The translations under genes and the position numbers were made by a program. The notes under the pieces were generated by a model that was not told the origin of the DNA, made no database searches, and worked only from the letters and a program-made list of their open reading frames with translations. From Roseofilum capinflatum BLCC-M114 (GTDB lineage Bacteria > Cyanobacteriota > Cyanobacteriia > Cyanobacteriales > Desertifilaceae), in NCBI RefSeq assembly GCF_030068505.1, contig NZ_JAQOSO010000104.1:62001-126000 (forward strand): DNA of 64,000 bases. The letters run 5' to 3'. Positions within the stretch are counted from its first letter, which is position 1. Every line of letters starts with the position of its first letter. Below are positions 20,758 through 27,823 of this stretch, one piece after another.

Positions 20758-22266
20758 TTAATGATTTTTTGCCCATTGTACGATCGCCTCCGTCAGTCCG
20801 TCTAAAGTATATTCTTTTGCTTCAACATCGACGCGCCCTAGGAGTTCTTCACAGGTTTTGGAGGTTTGGGGGCCGATGGAAGCGATACAGACAGAATTTA
20901 CAGCATTTAGGGCAATTTCCCCCACTTGTTGCAGCATTTGAACCGTGTTTTTAACGGTTTTGGAACTGGCAAAGGTAATCACCGTAATTTGTCCGTTTTG
21001 CAGCGCGTTTAAGGCTTCTGGGGGCAGGGTTTGGGGACATTGGGATTGATAGGCGGCAACTTCAGTAACACTTGCCCCTTGGGTGGTGCATTGGTTGACG
21101 AGGACTTCTCGACCTCCGGTTTCCACACGGGGAAAGAGCAGGCTTTTACCGGATAAGGGTTCGGGGAAATGCTCGACGAGGGCATCGGCAATAAAGTTGG
21201 GGGGAATATAATCAGGTTCGAGTCCCTGTTGGCGTAAACTGGCGGCGGTTTTTTTGCCGACTACGGCAATTTTAAGGCCGGCAAGGGCGCGACTGTCGAG
21301 GTGATGGTGTTGGAGCCTTTGAAAGAAGTAGTCAACGGCGTTGCTGGAGGTGAGGATGAGCCAGTCAAAGGTGGATAAAGTGGCGATCGCCCGATCCAAC
21401 AATTCCCAACTCGAAGGCGCTACAATCTCTAGGGCAGGCATTTCAATCACCCTGGCTCCTTGTGCTTGCAACAGTTGCGTAAATTGACTGGATTGACCCG
21501 CCGAACGGGTAACTAAAATAGTATGTTGGGATAGGGGCATAGGACAGGGAAAATCAACAGTTTGGAGCCGCTCATTCACGACTTTTCCTATAATAATCAC
21601 GGCTGGGGACAGCTTTTGATCTGAGGTGAGTTCCAGAATGTTGTCTAATCTGCCTTGCCAAATCTGTTGTTCGGGAAATCCGGCCCAGCGAATGATGGCG
21701 ATCGCCGTCTGCGGATCTTTCCCATGGCTGCAAAGTTGACGGATAATCTCCGCTAGTTTACGGGTTCCCATCAGAATGACCAGGGTCTCCATCTGGGCTA
21801 AAACCGGCCAATTCAACAGACTCGGATCGTGAGCTGTCACTACAGTAAACCCATAACTTAAGATCGGATCGGTGAGGGGAATTCCCGCCAGAGTCGGCGC
21901 AGCAATGGCAGAAGAAAGACCGGGAACAATTTCTACCGGACAGTTTTGGCTCATCAGGGCTTGCAGTTCCGAACCACTGCGACCGAAAATCAGAGGATCG
22001 CCACTTTTGAGGCGCACCACTTGATTCCCCTGTTGACAGTAATAGATCAGCGCTTGATTAATGCTGCTTTGGGAGGCACTCGGTTGACCTCCCCGTTTTC
22101 CCATGTCCAGTAATAGACAATCTGATCGCACTTCGGAAAATAGACGCGCATCAACGAGCGCATCATAGATGATGACATCGGCCTGTTTCAGGAGATGATA
22201 AGCGCGTAGGGTGAGGGTATCCAGACTGCCTAATCCTGCGCCGACTAAATAGACCTTACCAACCAT
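20758..22266 (-). CDS. CobA-HemD fusion: uroporphyrinogen III methyltransferase/synthase
   Basis: 502 residues with two tetrapyrrole enzymes joined. Residues 1 to about 245 are SAM-dependent uroporphyrinogen-III C-methyltransferase (VYLVGAGLGSLDTLTLRAYH; GDPLIFGRSGSEL), making precorrin-2 for siroheme and cobalamin. Residues from about 255 are uroporphyrinogen-III synthase (ILVTRSAGQSSQF; WLILTSSNAVDYFF; TFASSKTVKN). The fusion supplies uroporphyrinogen III at the branch point of heme, chlorophyll and siroheme synthesis. It follows a small membrane protein gene by three bases. Confidence 0.95.
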   Translation of the reverse strand: MVGKVYLVGAGLGSLDTLTLRAYHLLKQADVIIYDALVDARLFSEVRSDCLLLDMGKRGGQPSASQSSINQALIYYCQQGNQVVRLKSGDPLIFGRSGSELQALMSQNCPVEIVPGLSSAIAAPTLAGIPLTDPILSYGFTVVTAHDPSLLNWPVLAQMETLVILMGTRKLAEIIRQLCSHGKDPQTAIAIIRWAGFPEQQIWQGRLDNILELTSDQKLSPAVIIIGKVVNERLQTVDFPCPMPLSQHTILVTRSAGQSSQFTQLLQAQGARVIEMPALEIVAPSSWELLDRAIATLSTFDWLILTSSNAVDYFFQRLQHHHLDSRALAGLKIAVVGKKTAASLRQQGLEPDYIPPNFIADALVEHFPEPLSGKSLLFPRVETGGREVLVNQCTTQGASVTEVAAYQSQCPQTLPPEALNALQNGQITVITFASSKTVKNTVQMLQQVGEIALNAVNSVCIASIGPQTSKTCEELLGRVDVEAKEYTLDGLTEAIVQWAKNH

Positions 22267-22269
22267 CGG

Positions 22270-22521
22270 TTAAGATTTCGATTCCGGATTCAATCGGCGG
22301 TTAATCCAACTGATCACACCACTGGCGATCGAGCCAGCCATCAAAATCCCGATCGCCGGAGTAAACACCGGCTCCCACAATCTATACCAGAGATCGAAGC
22401 CTAGGGGAATCTCCAAAGAACGACCCAAAAGGGCGATCGCAAACCACCCAAAGCTAAACAAGACGAAAAATAAGTTGAGAGTTAAAACCGTGTTGAGTCC
22501 GTTTAAGAGTTTGTCTTTCAT
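22270..22521 (-). CDS. small two-helix membrane protein
   Basis: 83 residues with two hydrophobic segments (about 12-33, LTLNLFFVLFSFGWFAIALL, and 54-70) and a basic C-terminus. It lies three bases upstream of cobA-hemD and is probably co-transcribed with it. Family and function are not recognised; short membrane proteins like this are common in cyanobacteria. Confidence 0.65.
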   Translation of the reverse strand: MKDKLLNGLNTVLTLNLFFVLFSFGWFAIALLGRSLEIPLGFDLWYRLWEPVFTPAIGILMAGSIASGVISWINRRLNPESKS

Positions 22522-22643
22522 ACCCTTGTATTTCTTGATCTTTAAAGATTAAAAATTAAAACGTTAGAATTGTCTATAGCCGGAGGGTATATCGTGGTTT
22601 CCAATCTGATGGATTACACTAGCAGCGTTCAAAGGTTAAGATT

Positions 22644-22922
22644 ATGACTTTAAGAGACCAGCTTCTTCAAGCGATCGATCAAATCCCAGAGCCTTTATTA
22701 TCTCAGGTGTTAGATTTTACTTTGTTTATTAAACATCGCCATAGTGGTGACTCTGTGACCCTTGAGGTAGAACAGAGAGAGACTTCTAAAGCTAAAGTAC
22801 AAACCCGCAAAAGTCGGGTCAAGGCTTTTCAAGGCTTGTTTGAACAGACTGAACCTGTACCAGATGATTTTGATGAGGATACAGCGAAGTGGGAGGCGCT
22901 TAAGGAGAAATACCATCTATGA
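22644..22922 (+). CDS. DUF2281-like antitoxin
   Basis: 92 residues. The N-terminus (LRDQLLQAIDQIPEPLLSQV then LDFTLFIKHR) is the pattern of small DUF2281-type antitoxins, and the C-terminus is charged. Its stop codon overlaps the ATG of the following PIN gene (ATGA), as in the pair at 3693-4390. Confidence 0.8.
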   Translation: MTLRDQLLQAIDQIPEPLLSQVLDFTLFIKHRHSGDSVTLEVEQRETSKAKVQTRKSRVKAFQGLFEQTEPVPDDFDEDTAKWEALKEKYHL

Positions 22923-23335
22923 GAATTTTGCTGGATACCAATATTATTATAGATGTTGCTCTGCAAAGGGAGCCTTATTTCGAGCAGAGCGATCGCATTT
23001 TGTCCGCCTGTGAAGAACGAGCGTTAAACGGTTATGTATCGGCATCAACGATTAGTGATATTTTTTATATTGTTCGTAAAGCTAGGGGCAAAGCTTGGAC
23101 AATTGAGTTTCTCAGTAAATTACTGAATTTTTGTGCTGTTGCAGTTGTTGATAGTGAGATTATCCATCAGGCTCTAAAAAGTGATTTTCAAGATTTTGAG
23201 GATGCCATCCAGTATCAAGCGGCTTTGAGGGCTGGGGTAGATGGTATTGTTACCCGTAACCCCGATGATTTTAGAGTCGTGACTCTCTCTATTTTTACGC
23301 CGACTGCACTTTTAAGATTGCTGAATCTAGATTAA
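22919..23335 (+). CDS. PIN-domain toxin
   Basis: 138 residues beginning MRILLDTNIIIDVALQREP, the classical PIN start with its first Asp. The second acidic position is in STISDIFYIVRKA, and the C-terminal FEDAIQYQAALRAGVDGIV plus TRNPDDFRV supplies the remaining acidic residues. A predicted ribonuclease translationally coupled to the antitoxin. Confidence 0.88.
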   Translation: MRILLDTNIIIDVALQREPYFEQSDRILSACEERALNGYVSASTISDIFYIVRKARGKAWTIEFLSKLLNFCAVAVVDSEIIHQALKSDFQDFEDAIQYQAALRAGVDGIVTRNPDDFRVVTLSIFTPTALLRLLNLD

Positions 23336-23491
23336 TCTCGTAACAGCAGCAGCTTTGACAAACTTATGGAGTTTGAATTTGATTAGAACAAGAGTGAGAG
23401 GAATAAATCAAACAGAAGCAAAAAAATAGACTGTACTGAATGAGTACAGTCATCTTGACTATTCAATTTACTCAAAAAACTGAGAATCGAT

Positions 23492-23689
23492 CTACTCTAA
23501 GCCACCATTAGCTTCCAGGAGGGCTTGTAAATCATCGGGATCGACATAATGGCAAACCGCATCATCCAGACAAATGAGTGCCCATCCAGAATCAGCAATC
23601 CCCATCAGTTTATATTCCGCTTCTTGGACAAAGAACCCTTTGTGGTTACGGGTTTCGGGTTTAATGGCTACTTTACTATCAACAGACAT
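23492..23689 (-). CDS. small hypothetical protein
   Basis: 65 residues, acidic, no membrane segment or signal. It has ordinary coding character (MSVDSKVAIKPETRNHKGFF, ending DPDDLQALLEANGGLE). The gene stands alone between the PIN toxin and a TPR gene. Family not recognised. Confidence 0.55.
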   Translation of the reverse strand: MSVDSKVAIKPETRNHKGFFVQEAEYKLMGIADSGWALICLDDAVCHYVDPDDLQALLEANGGLE

Positions 23690-23903
23690 AATATCCTGAC
23701 TCCTTTCTTAATTGACTTCATGTTAAAAATTATCTGCCCTCAGACCGATTGATAGACCAACCTTATGTCTGAGTTCATCAGATCTTATCATTAGAATCGA
23801 AGAAATTGGGTTAAATCCTGTATAGAATCATGAAGTTTTATACAGTTTTTCAATAAGGATAATTACTTAGCAATGGCAAGCATTCAAACCCAAAACCCTT
23901 GAT

Positions 23904-24323
23904 TTAACTGGAAAAGAGCCAATCGTAGATTCTCTGGAGGCTTTGCCAATCGGGTTTTCTGCTTAACCCTTCTTTACAATTCTCTTCAATTTCTTGGCGA
24001 TATTCCGAGACGGCCATAATCAAACGCTGGGCCATATCAATATGTTCGCGGACTCCACTTTTATTGGTTTCCAGCATGGCTGCTGCTAGATTTACCCTGG
24101 CTTGAGGGTCTTCCGGATTCAGCTTCACCGCCTTTTGTGCAGACTTGTAAGCCGATTTGGGTTTATCTTCGAGTAAATATAACCAAGCCAAACAAGTCCA
24201 GGCGGTACTTTGTTTGGGGGCGCGATCGCAAATATCCTTAAACAAGGGAATCAACGTGGCGGCACTTTCTCCCCTCTTGTAGCGTTCAATTCCTTCATTA
24301 AACAAGTCTTCTGCTGTCTGAGT
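23904..24323 (-). CDS. small TPR-repeat protein
   Basis: About 139 residues from ATG 24323 (MTQTAEDLFNEGIERYKRGE); the frame continues to an ATG at 24347. Two or three TPR units are visible: LFNEGIERYKRGESAATLI, TAWTCLAWLYLLEDKPKSAY and AVKLNPEDPQARVNLAAAML. Probably an adaptor for protein-protein contacts. No partner can be named. Confidence 0.78.
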   Translation of the reverse strand, partial: TQTAEDLFNEGIERYKRGESAATLIPLFKDICDRAPKQSTAWTCLAWLYLLEDKPKSAYKSAQKAVKLNPEDPQARVNLAAAMLETNKSGVREHIDMAQRLIMAVSEYRQEIEENCKEGLSRKPDWQSLQRIYDWLFSS

Positions 24324-24427
24324 CATAACCGGCTTAGTGCAAAACATAAATTTTGGTCAAATCCAGGCTAAACCGCGCCCGAATTTGACCAACTACCTAG
24401 TTTAACAGAAAATGACGAGCCTCAAGT

Positions 24428-24784
24428 CTAGGCAGAAAAAGATTTACCGCAACCACACGATTGAGTGGCATTGGGATTGGTAAACTGGAATCCGCCACCA
24501 ATGAGAGCATCACTGTAATCGAGTACCAATCCATAGAGATACAGCATACTCTTGGGATCGCAAATCACCTTAAAGCCATCATAATCAAAGATCTCATCAT
24601 TGTCTTTGACCTGATCGATGGTTTCAAAATCCATCAAATAAGACAGACCCGAACATCCACCTTGACGAACCCCTACACGCAAGCACAGATCGTTGCCTTG
24701 CTTTTCGCGTAAAAACTGCACCTGCTTGAGAGCAGCATCAGTCATCATAATGCCGCGTTTAGAACTCTCTATGGTTTGAGTCAT
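24428..24784 (-). CDS. A-type iron-sulfur carrier (IscA/SufA/HesB family)
   Basis: 118 residues from ATG 24784. The three ligand cysteines of A-type Fe-S carriers are present: the first in GVRQGGCSGLSY, the other two in the C-terminal QSCGCGKSF. The gene is alone, not in a suf or nif cluster, so the IscA or SufA label cannot be fixed. Role: Fe-S cluster delivery or iron binding. Confidence 0.92.
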   Translation of the reverse strand: MTQTIESSKRGIMMTDAALKQVQFLREKQGNDLCLRVGVRQGGCSGLSYLMDFETIDQVKDNDEIFDYDGFKVICDPKSMLYLYGLVLDYSDALIGGGFQFTNPNATQSCGCGKSFSA

Positions 24785-24982
24785 AACTGTATACCTCAAC
24801 TCCTGATGTCAACTTAATCTTTATTGTATCGACTCAACCCCCCTTACAGGAGAGAAAGCTACACTGGTAACCATAAACTTAATTACCAGAACCCCTGCGA
24901 TCGCGATTAAAATCAGAATCTACAGAATCTAGAGATTACGATAAACTCTGGAACTGATTGGCCATTCCCAGAGATAACCCCT

Positions 24983-26599
24983 ATGATCAACCTAACCCCC
25001 TCTACCTGTCGCCGTCTTCAACAGTTACCCCAACCAGGAGGGAGTATTTGGGAAGGAGACCGCCGAGTGATACCGATCTCCCTAGAAGAGGCATTTCAGC
25101 CTGAATGTATTTTATGGGTGGATGGCTCAGAAGGAATGGTGCGATCGATGGAAATGGTCAATCCTGAAATGGGCCCAGAGGCGATCGTCCGAGCGCTCCT
25201 ACAAGCCATGGAAACCCCACCCCCTCCGAGTCAACCCAGTCGGCCGCAAAAAATCGTAGTGTGCGATCGCGAAATTCAATTTTATTTGCGAGGCGTATTA
25301 CAAAACCTAGACATTGACATTGAATATCGGCCCCAGTTACCCCTGATCGATCATCTCTTTGAACGGATGCTTGAAGAAGTCGGTCAAAAATTTCTCCAAA
25401 CCGATCCAGAATATCCCCCCTTCTTATCCAAGAGTGCCGAAAAAATTTGGCAAATTCAACCCTGGCAAAGACTCGCTGACCATCAAATTCTGTGTATCCA
25501 CCTCAATCAATGGGATATTGAGAATTTTTATGTTTCTATCCTGGGAATGCTCGGCGAAGAATACGCGATTATACTCTACCGTTCCCTAGACTCTCTCAAA
25601 CAATTTCGCCAAGCTGTCCTCAACCATACCACCATGGAAGATATAGAAACAGCCCTATTTCATCAAGACTGTTTCTTTATTAACTTTGACCTGAAACCCG
25701 ACTCTCTCTTAGCCGATCTAGCCGAAGAAGACTGCTTTTTGAATCTGCTCCCTTGGTCAGAAATTGAACCCTCTTTCGGCGTAATTCATCCCCTCGAAGG
25801 CTTACGCACCACCTTATATGATCGGGAACCCCTAGCGATCAAGGTCGCTTTAGAAGCCTTGCATCGATTCTTCAAGTCTACTCGTGACTCTCTGGATATA
25901 GAATCTTTTGAACCCCTCAGCCAACGTTACCGTATTTCTTTACCAAAAACCGATAAAGAGTCTAAATCTTCCCTGTTGGTTAAAGTAGAAACCTTGCCAG
26001 AGGTCTCCCTAGAGCTTGATGCCATGATGAATACTTTAGAAGAGGATGAAGATTTAGAGGGCCCCCTTCTTCACTATGATTTGATTCCCGAAAATGCCCT
26101 CTGTCGCCTCGATATTCTCAGTTGGGAAACTTGGGAGCAAATTCGCGAACACATTCAATTTTACCCGGCTGCACCGGAAGAAATCCGAGGTATTGGAGCC
26201 GGATTACCGGTGGCGATCGTTCAAACCAGTAAACGAAACGCCAAGACCTTAATCCGAGATTTAGAAGCCATTGATGGCTTGGATGGGATTGGATTGAATT
26301 TGGGAGAAGATCCCTATACAGAAACCATGTTTGATCTAGGGATTCTTCAAACCGGAGATGGCAACTTATACTTATTTGATGAATTTGAGAGAACTTCTAA
26401 ATACCAAAAAAATCGCAAACACTGGGACGATCAATGTCGTCAAACTCAAGGCTATTGTGGTTTATTGATTGCCATGGGAATGAAGGGCGAGTCCCGTGGT
26501 AATCCTAAGCCTAAAGATATGTTAGCCTTGTTTGAGGCAAAATTTTTATCGATTCAGGATTTTATACAGCGCTTCGCGCGGCAGAAGGGGAATGGGTAA
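24983..26599 (+). CDS. conserved cyanobacterial hypothetical protein
   Basis: 538 residues, soluble and acidic. The first half (MINLTPSTCRRLQQLPQPGG, then DRRVIPISLEEAFQPECILW) and the C-terminal part (GIGLNLGEDPYTETMFDLG) look like a well-kept protein, but I cannot assign a function. No catalytic motif or membrane helix is seen. The last codons run into a TTTATACAGCG motif. Codon use matches the flanking core genes. Confidence 0.7.
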   Translation: MINLTPSTCRRLQQLPQPGGSIWEGDRRVIPISLEEAFQPECILWVDGSEGMVRSMEMVNPEMGPEAIVRALLQAMETPPPPSQPSRPQKIVVCDREIQFYLRGVLQNLDIDIEYRPQLPLIDHLFERMLEEVGQKFLQTDPEYPPFLSKSAEKIWQIQPWQRLADHQILCIHLNQWDIENFYVSILGMLGEEYAIILYRSLDSLKQFRQAVLNHTTMEDIETALFHQDCFFINFDLKPDSLLADLAEEDCFLNLLPWSEIEPSFGVIHPLEGLRTTLYDREPLAIKVALEALHRFFKSTRDSLDIESFEPLSQRYRISLPKTDKESKSSLLVKVETLPEVSLELDAMMNTLEEDEDLEGPLLHYDLIPENALCRLDILSWETWEQIREHIQFYPAAPEEIRGIGAGLPVAIVQTSKRNAKTLIRDLEAIDGLDGIGLNLGEDPYTETMFDLGILQTGDGNLYLFDEFERTSKYQKNRKHWDDQCRQTQGYCGLLIAMGMKGESRGNPKPKDMLALFEAKFLSIQDFIQRFARQKGNG

Positions 26600-26861
26600 T
26601 AGTTAAGCTGCATTTTTCATGTTGCTCTTAAAGACGCAAAGATCTAGCTTCAGGTCAATAACACAGATCTCCCTGTTATGGATAGATAGTAAAGGTGGGC
26701 AGGACAAAAGTGGTATAAATTACATTATGGCGGATTATCCTGCCCACCCTACTAGCTGCTACTTATTTTATCTGAATCTGGATGGTTGTCAGGCGATCGC
26801 CTCCTGTTTAACCGTGCTTTAATCGTAGACTGGTAGACGATTGTAATTTAGAGTATAAAGC
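26600..26861. other. intergenic repeat segment before the xisH relic
   Basis: Mostly the first of two direct repeats (26612-26760). Coding-looking frames here are repeat sequence, not genes. The stretch after 26760 up to the xisH relic shows no further feature. Confidence 0.6.
26612..26760 (+). repeat. direct repeat 1 flanking xisHI: decayed xisI piece plus GGTGGGCAGGA palindrome
   Basis: The first part (TTAAAGACGCAAAGATCTAG, CTTCAGGTCAATAACACAGA) resembles the xisI interior, where the intact gene reads TTAAAGACCGGAAAATCTGG. The second part is a hairpin, GGTGGGCAGGA with TCCTGCCCACC. The whole unit recurs as a direct copy at 27659-27806. Confidence 0.75.
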
Positions 26862-26978
26862 ATGTCTCGAAAAAATCGGTTTCATCAAACCGTCAGAACT
26901 GCCCTAGAAAAGCAAGGCTAATTACTACTGATTGTTTTTACGCCAGATACGGAGGAAATTCAATTATGGATCGACTAG
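26862..26978 (+). pseudogene. xisH: xisH remnant with internal deletion
   Basis: ATG 26862 opens a 19-codon piece (MSRKNRFHQTVRTALEKQG) like the XisH N-terminus, then TAA. In the same frame the next codons read LLLIVFTPDTEEIQLWID and a stop overlapping the xisI start, like the XisH C-terminus and its usual overlap with xisI. The middle, about 100 residues, is missing. Confidence 0.72.
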
Positions 26979-27307
26979 AACATTATCGGCAGAGTATAAC
27001 CACTTTGCTCAAACAATATGCCCACTCCATGAGCCAAAGTCCTGAACCAGGAATTGAAGTGCAGCTTGTGTTGGATACAGAAAATTACCATTACCTGTTA
27101 CTCGATATTGGCTGGCAAGAGACTCGGCGCATTCATCACTGCATCTTTCATTTTGACATTAAAGACCGGAAAATCTGGCTTCAGGAGAATAATACAGATA
27201 TTGAAGTGGATCAAGATTTGGAAGAGATGGGAATTTCTAAGCAAGAAATTGTTATTGGTTTTCACCATCCCTCTATGCGCCCCTATTCTGATTTTGCCGT
27301 AGTCTAA
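26966..27307 (+). CDS. xisI: XisI-like protein (fdxN element excision controlling factor)
   Basis: 113 residues, full length for the family: MDRLEHYRQSITTLLKQYA at the start, IHHCIFHFDIKDRKIWLQEN in the middle, ISKQEIVIGFHHPSMRPYSD near the end. In Anabaena XisH and XisI are needed for excision of the fdxN element, and many cyanobacteria carry numerous homologues of unclear role. Here its partner xisH is a remnant, so the pair probably does not work as usual. A spaced GGAGG at 26951-26955 precedes the ATG. Confidence 0.9.
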   Translation: MDRLEHYRQSITTLLKQYAHSMSQSPEPGIEVQLVLDTENYHYLLLDIGWQETRRIHHCIFHFDIKDRKIWLQENNTDIEVDQDLEEMGISKQEIVIGFHHPSMRPYSDFAVV

Positions 27308-27345
27308 TCGGGTTCTGTTGTTAACGCTATTTTCTCAAACTTGTT

Positions 27346-27633
27346 TTGCAATTGTGCAACCACAACTTCGCCATCAACTTTTTCTCCTTGACGACTCAGC
27401 AAGCGCAACAGGATTTAGATGGTGTGATTGAACGTGCGATCGCCAATAGCGAAGCGATCGTTCTCTGCAATGATAAAGGGGAAAGAGCCGTACTGATGTC
27501 TCTCGATGAATTTACATCATGGAAAGAAACCCTATATCTCTTATCTAATCCAGCGAATGCCGCTCATCTTTTAAGTTCCATTGAATCTGCTAAAGCAGGT
27601 AAAGGCATTGAACGGGAACTGATTGAAGAATAA
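27346..27633 (+). CDS. orphan YefM/Phd-like antitoxin
   Basis: 95 residues from a TTG. From about residue 13 it matches the YefM pattern: FSLTTQQAQQDLDGVIERAI, then IVLCNDKGERAVLMSLDEF, and the C-terminal SSIESAKAGKGIERELIEE, where a YoeB toxin gene normally follows. No toxin gene follows; the next 190 bases are repeat. The N-terminus lacks the usual short Met-rich start, so it may be partly damaged. Could be a relic or an unpaired antitoxin. Confidence 0.7.
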   Translation: MQLCNHNFAINFFSLTTQQAQQDLDGVIERAIANSEAIVLCNDKGERAVLMSLDEFTSWKETLYLLSNPANAAHLLSSIESAKAGKGIERELIEE

Positions 27634-27658
27634 GCAGGCGATCGCCCAGCAGATTCTA

Positions 27659-27806
27659 AATTTTTCATGGTGAGCTTTAAGACAGGAAAATCTGGCTTCA
27701 GGAGAATAACACAGATACCGTTGTTATAGATAGTAACGGTGGGCAGGACAACAGTTGTAGAAGGTACATTATGGCTGATTATCCTGCCCACCCTACTCGC
27801 TAGATA
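27659..27806 (+). repeat. direct repeat 2 flanking xisHI and the YefM-like gene
   Basis: A copy of 26612-26760, about 80% alike by eye. The 5' part repeats a decayed xisI segment (GACAGGAAAATCTGGCTTCA) and the 3' part the GGTGGGCAGGA/TCCTGCCCACC palindrome. Together with copy 1 it brackets xisH-xisI-yefM. Confidence 0.75.
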
Positions 27807-27823
27807 GTTACTCCCTAGCTCTG

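Noticed and set aside
26619-26822. 67-codon frame before the xisH relic
   Set aside because: It is the direct-repeat sequence with decayed xisI and a palindrome, not a gene.
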